Assembly: GCA_023053545.1 (NCBI GenBank)
Contig: JAKZAN010000003.1
Span: 963,501-1,027,500, forward strand
DNA from: Lepidurus packardi
Lineage: Eukaryota > Arthropoda > Branchiopoda > Notostraca > Triopsidae
Reading direction: 5' to 3'
DNA: 64,000 nucleotides
Of the stretch, positions 59,344 through 64,000 are shown piece after piece (positions within the stretch are counted from its first letter, which is position 1; each line of letters begins with the position of its first letter). The notes below the pieces were generated by a model. It was not told the DNA's origin. It saw only the letters and a program-made list of their open reading frames with translations, and did no database searches. Position numbers and translations under genes: made by a program.

Positions 59344-59775
59344 CAACACGCTCTCCAAAGTCTAGCACACCTATCTCATGTGGTAGGTTTGATAGGCTTG
59401 GCACACGGCTCTGGTGTGCTTTTAGACGTTTCCAGCAGTTGAGTTAAGTTAGGTTAGGTTAAGTAGGTTAAGTTAGGTTAGGCTAGGTTAAGTTAAGTTA
59501 GGTTAGGTTAGGTTAGGTTAATTTAACTTAACTTAACCTAAACTAGCTTAACTTAACTTAACCTAAACTAGCTTAACTTAACTTAACCTAAACTAACTTA
59601 ACCTAACTTAACTTAACCTAGCCTAACCTTGCCTAACCTAGCCTAACCTAACTTAACCTAACCTACTTAACCTAACCTTACTTAACTCAACTGCTGGAAA
59701 CGTCTAAAAGCACACCAGAGCCGTGTGCCAAGCCTATCAAACCTAGCACACGAGAAAACTTTGGAGAACGTGTTG
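59344..59775. mobile_element. Foldback hAT-type MITE with TTAGG-like core (432 bp)
   Basis: Near-perfect palindrome. Arms begin CAACACGCTCTCCAAAGT and end with the inverse ACTTTGGAGAACGTGTTG. Inside these lie matching TTTGATAGGCTTGGCACACG and TTTTAGACGTTTCCAGCAG blocks. The core (59440-59695) is degenerate TTAGG/TTAAG on one arm and CCTAA/CTTAA on the other. It is flanked by TCCAGAGT on both sides (59336-59343, 59776-59783), an 8-bp duplication as made by hAT transposases. No coding capacity. Confidence 0.85.
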
Positions 59776-59992
59776 TCCAGAGTAGCCAGTGAAAATCGCT
59801 ATTAGCGAAGAGGCAGCGCTAAACGCGCACTAGGAAATTCAAAACAAGCCACACCTCCAAGCAGTGTATGCCACCGTTAGGTAGCTTGACAGGAAAATGC
59901 GAGGGAAATCGTCAACAAACCTCATTCATTCATGATTTTGGTTTTTATTCCCGTTGTGTTATTATTTATTATTTAAATTCAATAAAGGAACC

Positions 59993-62253
59993 ATGGCCAA
60001 GGCCATTGTACAAAAGCTAGGTGTCCATCAATTGCTGTTTAACTATTTAAGGCTGTTGGATTTAGACACCCACGCTTTATCTATTAAACACCGAACAACC
60101 TTCGATCAAGTACAAAAAATATGCTTTAATTTAATTAGTTCCCCCAAATTAAAAGATTAACAATCTAATACGTATAAAAAATCTTCCAGAATATGTTCCT
60201 GAATCCGAATCGAAAAGCCTTTGAAATAGTGGTCCATTTCTTATTCACTAAACTTGATGCAGAAAGAGCTCAAAAAGACTTTCGTGATGTTTGGCCGGTT
60301 TTCGATAAAAAGAGTCACAATTCCATATAACTGTCCAAACTTGGCTAATTGAAATCCAAGTAAAGTCTTAACGCACTTTTTAATTAAACACGTTTTGTGC
60401 ACCCATAAATATAAAAAAAGTTACAAAATAATGAATTTGCTTTTAATTACAGCGCAATGCCAGCTACTTTCCTCGCTTAAACCCATCAATTCTCTTAAAC
60501 CCGGGAGGAGACGAATTCTGCGATTTGTTGTGTACCTTAGCTTCGTACATTGTCGATAGAAAACTGATTAGTCGTGGTAATTAAGTCGTCCAAGATTTCG
60601 CAAGAAATCTTAACAAGTCAAAAATTCTTTTCTTTGCACTCTAGATGATATACTACTTCATCCTGAGGGTAAAGAAGGGGGTAACCCCACGAATTCCGCC
60701 ATTAAAATCATAGCAAGCCTCACAAAAGAAAATTTTTCCAGTTTTGCAACCAATCAAGCCACATTTTTCGCAGAATATACGTCTAAAAAGCGTCTCGCTA
60801 AGTAAAAAAACAGTTTCAAACCTTCTCTCTAAATAACTTAATATTTTTGTTAGTGATTTGATTGCAAAATACCGCCAAAGCCATACTAAAATCGCCCAAT
60901 TAACGCAGAAACTAGAAGAAGTGAAAGCCATAAACCAAGATTTGGGCTCAAAGTCGCTTAATTTGGAAGACAAAACCATTTGTGATGGTAAACTAGACCT
61001 TTTTCACGCTTGAATTGATTTGAAAGAGGTTAAAAATCTCGTTTTCTTACTAAAATCGTTTCATTCTAGAACTATTGATGAAGATTCAAGGAGACCAATT
61101 GGTTTCAGAAGACCATTTGAGCAAGTTTCGGTTACTGGAATCCCAAGAAAAGGAATGTTCCAAAGTTTTCGATTATTTATTCAAGAAGAAAAGTTCTTCC
61201 GTGAATTGCTTAGATGGTTACGTGAATTGCTTAGAATTGCGATTCTACACAGCATTCCTACAGAAATCCTAGAGAATTATCAACGCAAACAAGTTGATTT
61301 TAACTTCCGTGCAAGAGAACTACAACTTACCTACCCTTCCTGACAATATCGATGGTAATAATTTTTTTAAAAAAATCTAAACTTCCAAAATAATGTACAT
61401 TTAAAAGTCTGTATTAATTTAGATCACGCTAAGCGTCTTAAGAACAAAGAAAATGGGCATATGGCATTAGTAGAACAGTTTACAACGGAAGTAGCGAAAC
61501 TGGAAACTTATTGTAAGAAGCAAATCAAGCGTTTGGATGCTTTACATGACAAATTAGCTCAAATCGGTAATTATCTAACTATAAAATCCTAAATTACTTT
61601 CAAAATCTAAACAATCTTAACACGTTGTAACTTAAAAAAGTTATCTTAAAAGCTAAAATTAGTTAAAAAAAAAAAAAAAAAAATTAAAAAAGCTTCAAAA
61701 GTTCTCAAAAAATACTTAACTTACAGTTTCTGGAGGAGGATTAGGGTTGCCTACCATAACTCCTTACCGTCCGCTTCTTCCAAAGCTCACCGAAGCTAAA
61801 GAATCGCCTTCTGAACTATTCAGCATGACTCCAGCCATCGCAGGTATGAAGTTACGTAAAAATGATTTTAAAAACCTTTCAAAAAGTTCAATGGGCGATT
61901 CTAACTCTTTATTTTCTCTTTTATTAGCTTCCAAGCCTCTTAAACGTGTTCCTAAGCTTCAAATTCGTCCAATTTCGAGTCCTAGATCAAGCCCACAGGG
62001 CAATACTTCTACTTCCTTGTCTGCCTCTCCTCAGCTTCAAACCAAATCCTCAATGTCTGCCAGACACTGCCTTCAGGATAAGCAGAAACAGTGGCAGATC
62101 AAGAAAGCCGAACAAAACCGATTAGCTTCACAAAACGAGAAGGTTTCCCTTTTACCTAGGCATCGTAAATACCCAGATATTCATCCAAGATTAACGCAAA
62201 TCCAGGCGTTATACCCAAACGATCTACTGGAAGTTCAAAGAACGCAGCTTTAG
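59993..62253 (+). pseudogene. HAUS6/Dgt6-like augmin subunit gene with two lesions
   Basis: HAUS6 is part of the augmin complex that recruits gamma-tubulin to spindle microtubules. Exon model: 59993-60109, 60190-60359, 60453-60576, 60645-60801, 60854-60987, 61070-61354, 61423-61566, 61727-61843, 61928-62253; all introns GT..AG and in phase. The HAUS6 N-terminal domain is seen in NMFLNPNRKAFEIVVHFLFT, WPVFDKK and ILLNPGGDEFCDLLCTLASY. Helical coiled coil follows (AIKIIASLTKENFSSFATNQ, HTKIAQLTQKLEEVKAINQD), then a proline-rich block (GLPTITPYRPLLPKLTE). Lesions are a one-base frameshift near 60313 and an in-frame TAG at 61270-61272. Otherwise the exon structure is complete, so it is either a very young pseudogene, an allele, or has sequence errors. 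The C-terminal end is less certain. Confidence 0.6.
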
Positions 62254-62369
62254 GTTCCAAATCCTTTGAATTGAAGCCAGACACAAAAGAGTCGCCCGTG
62301 ACTTCCAAAATAGGCCAAAAACAAGACGACAAACTGAACCAAGCGGCAAAGATGTAAAATCCCTTAAAA
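62254..62369. other. 3' flank of the HAUS6-like gene
   Basis: Another frame continues after the TAG with SKSFELKPDTKESP to TAA at ~62356, so the gene may originally have extended to here with a one-base slip near 62230. Confidence 0.35.
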
Positions 62370-62371
62370 TT

Positions 62372-62416
<45 letters not shown>

Positions 62417-63723
62417 GGCGTAGGCTCGCGCCTATTGCCTCAAGCTTTATTAAATATGCCTTCTGTACATTGTCAATAATTTTAAAAATTGTTAAAGGGG
62501 TGATGCTTCTGCATTACCCTTTAACATAGCACATAGAACAAAAGGGTGGAGAGGGGGATAGGACACAAAGGGGGATGGAGGGGGGGACACATGACAAGGA
62601 GGGTGGAGGGCGGGAGACAGCAGGGCAAAAACTCTGCTAACTAGAACTCCCTTATGCAACTTTGATTCGCTTCGTGTAGAAAAATAGTAAGTGTGTTGAA
62701 AGCTTTAGGGCTGGTTAGCAATTCCTTTGCGTTAAAATGGATTTTTAACTTGTTTAGCTTCTGGAGTAGTTGGGCACGTTGCTTGTTGAGTCGACGACAG
62801 TGGAACAGTAGATGCGGTAGGTCCTGTCTAGTTCTATCCTGGCATGGACATAGGTCCGAGTCGGATTTTTGGATTCGTTGGAGGTAGCTCCTGGTTGGGA
62901 AGTGTGTGGTTCTCACTTGAATCATCTTTGAGATGATTGTCCTGGGAAGGTGGACGTGCACTATTCCTTGACGAGATGGTCCATGGGTCAGATCCTGTAA
63001 CGGGCTCTGAGAATTATTCCAACGTTCCTTCCGTTGACTCATCGTTGCTTCTTCTATCCAACCACGAGCTACCTTTATGGAATCTGGGCTTGACTTCCAG
63101 ACGACGGCTGCAAGTACTCTTGCCCTCTCCAAACAGGACGAGTATCGTCTGTGCCTGGGTACCTCTTCGGAAACGGGCCATTTGTCCCAGTATCTTGAAG
63201 CGTAGTGGCGGAGCACTAATCTCTCGAGGTACAAATCGAATGGTGGTAGGCCCGATTCTATTTCCAAAGCAACGGTTGGGGTTGTTTTGAGGGCTCCTGT
63301 TATTGCTAACAGGCCCTTTCTATACAGTTGGATAATGGGTCGTAGCTTAGCCAAAGAGATGTTGCACCAGGCTGGGAAAGCGTAGCTTAGTTTTGAGAGG
63401 ACCGTCGTCTGAAAAAGAGTACGGACCTGACGGCAAGTGACAGCTCTTGAAAATCTCATCACTTTGTGTATCCTTTGCAGGGTTAAATTGCATTGGACTA
63501 CCAGACGGTTAACATGGTGTGTCCATGTGAGACTATTGTCATAAACTAGACCGGGGTACCTGACCGCATCCTTAGAATGGACTATCGTACCGTCCCAAAC
63601 GAGGGGTGTGGCTTCTGGTTGGTGCTTTTTGGAAAAGTGAATTAATTCCGTCTTTTCTTTCGCAAACTGTAGTCGGTGCTTCTTAGCCCATTTTTCGAGC
63701 GCAGCCAAGTTGTTAAATTCCAT
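62370..63723 (-). mobile_element. 5'-truncated LINE with poly(A) tail
   Basis: A run of over 30 T at about 62379-62413 is the poly(A) tail of a minus-strand insertion. TTAAAATTCCAT precedes it, and related AAAATTCCAT words follow the other end (63715-63775), a probable but repeat-obscured target duplication. It contains the C-terminal part of ORF2. Confidence 0.85.
62641..63723 (-). pseudogene. LINE ORF2 C-terminal 360 codons
   Basis: Open from 63723 to 62641. It starts inside the RT thumb region (NLAALEKWAKKHRLQFAKEK) and runs on through RHYASRYWDKW to a Cys/His knuckle-like motif (CPCQDRTRQDLPHLLFHC). It lacks the endonuclease and the catalytic part of RT, so it is 5'-truncated and not a working gene, though this stretch has no stop. 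The first Met is fortuitous: it derives from the junction with the target DNA. It is related to the decayed copy at 55930-57430. Confidence 0.8.
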
Positions 63724-64000
63724 TTAATTCCATAAAATAAAATAAAATAAAATAAAATTCCATAAAATTCCATTTAATTTTAACTACTTCCATTCGTAAA
63801 TCTCTTTTTTGTTTTGATTGTGTCGTCTATTGTTGCGAAGAACTCTGCCAAACTAGCCAATCCACCGTTTGGTAATTTCTGAAATATTGAATTTTTAAGT
63901 TTGACTTTTCAAAATTTTTTGGGGAATCGTTTAGTCTGAAAGTTATTTCCTAATTTATTTTAAATTTTTTAAACATTGTTCTAGGTTTTTTTAAATATTT
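63724..64000. other. AT-rich flank with short tandem words
   Basis: (AAAAT)n-like run and ATTCCAT repeats at 63724-63775, then AT-rich DNA without a recognisable gene. Confidence 0.4.

Noticed and set aside
59440-59695. A real telomere or chromosome end
   Set aside because: The repeats are degenerate, point both ways, and lie inside an 8-bp-TSD palindrome with a gene beyond.
1-64000. CRISPR array, operons or phage-type defence genes
   Set aside because: No regularly spaced repeats; spliced genes and eukaryotic transposons throughout.

Overview
This is a eukaryotic, almost certainly arthropod, genomic window. The evidence is spliceosomal introns of about 50-90 bp with GT..AG borders, AATAAA signals, 28S rRNA fragments carrying R2-type retroelement pieces, TTAGG-like repeats, and a transposable-element mix (BEL/Pao, Ty3/gypsy, hAT, CACTA/EnSpm, Harbinger, Tc1/mariner, several LINEs) typical of insect or crustacean genomes. 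I see no operons, bacterial promoters, CRISPR arrays or tRNA genes. The species cannot be fixed from sequence alone.

Only two loci look like host-type genes. At 854-2261 (+) is a compact five-exon gene for a DUF4806-type protein, with a decayed paralogue at 17689-18080. At 59993-62253 (+) is a multi-exon HAUS6/Dgt6-like (augmin complex) gene with one frameshift and one in-frame stop. The rest is mobile DNA, heavily nested.

Layout. 2941-4344: LINE relic (RNase H and C-terminus) ending in (AAG)n against a truncated gypsy LTR. 4344-17490: decayed gypsy element split by a nearly intact BEL/Pao element (5234-12691, TSD GGAAC). 17689-18080: DUF4806 pseudogene. 18230-24680 (-): BEL/Pao element with apparently identical 372-bp LTRs, a 6-bp TSD and one uninterrupted 1821-codon ORF, the youngest-looking insertion here. 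25080-29230: BEL gag relic, broken hAT, and 28S rRNA pieces interleaved with R2-like retroelement fragments. About 29321-44008: a Harbinger element (Myb/SANT ORF plus DDE transposase) broken by a CACTA element (29579-35707) and a gypsy element (37768-43628, TSD ATAT). 44461-51250: a second Harbinger-type Myb/SANT gene hit by a Tc1/mariner MITE (44622-45070) and by a hAT element (45301-51131) that itself contains another hAT (46054-48394). 51933-54561: hAT with an intact 675-codon transposase, inserted in a zinc-finger relic. 55425-57430: gag and LINE relics. 58941-59153: Harbinger N-terminal relic. 59344-59775: hAT-type foldback MITE made largely of TTAGG-like units. 62370-63723 (-): 5'-truncated LINE with a poly(A) tail just after the HAUS6-like gene.

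The coherent story is insertion stratigraphy: target-site duplications and restored reading frames date the events relative to one another. I did not find a convincing new defence or regulatory system. The strongest leads are the apparently intact BEL and hAT elements, the two-gene CACTA element, the telomere-like foldback MITE, and two different elements sitting at the same codon in two Myb/SANT paralogues.
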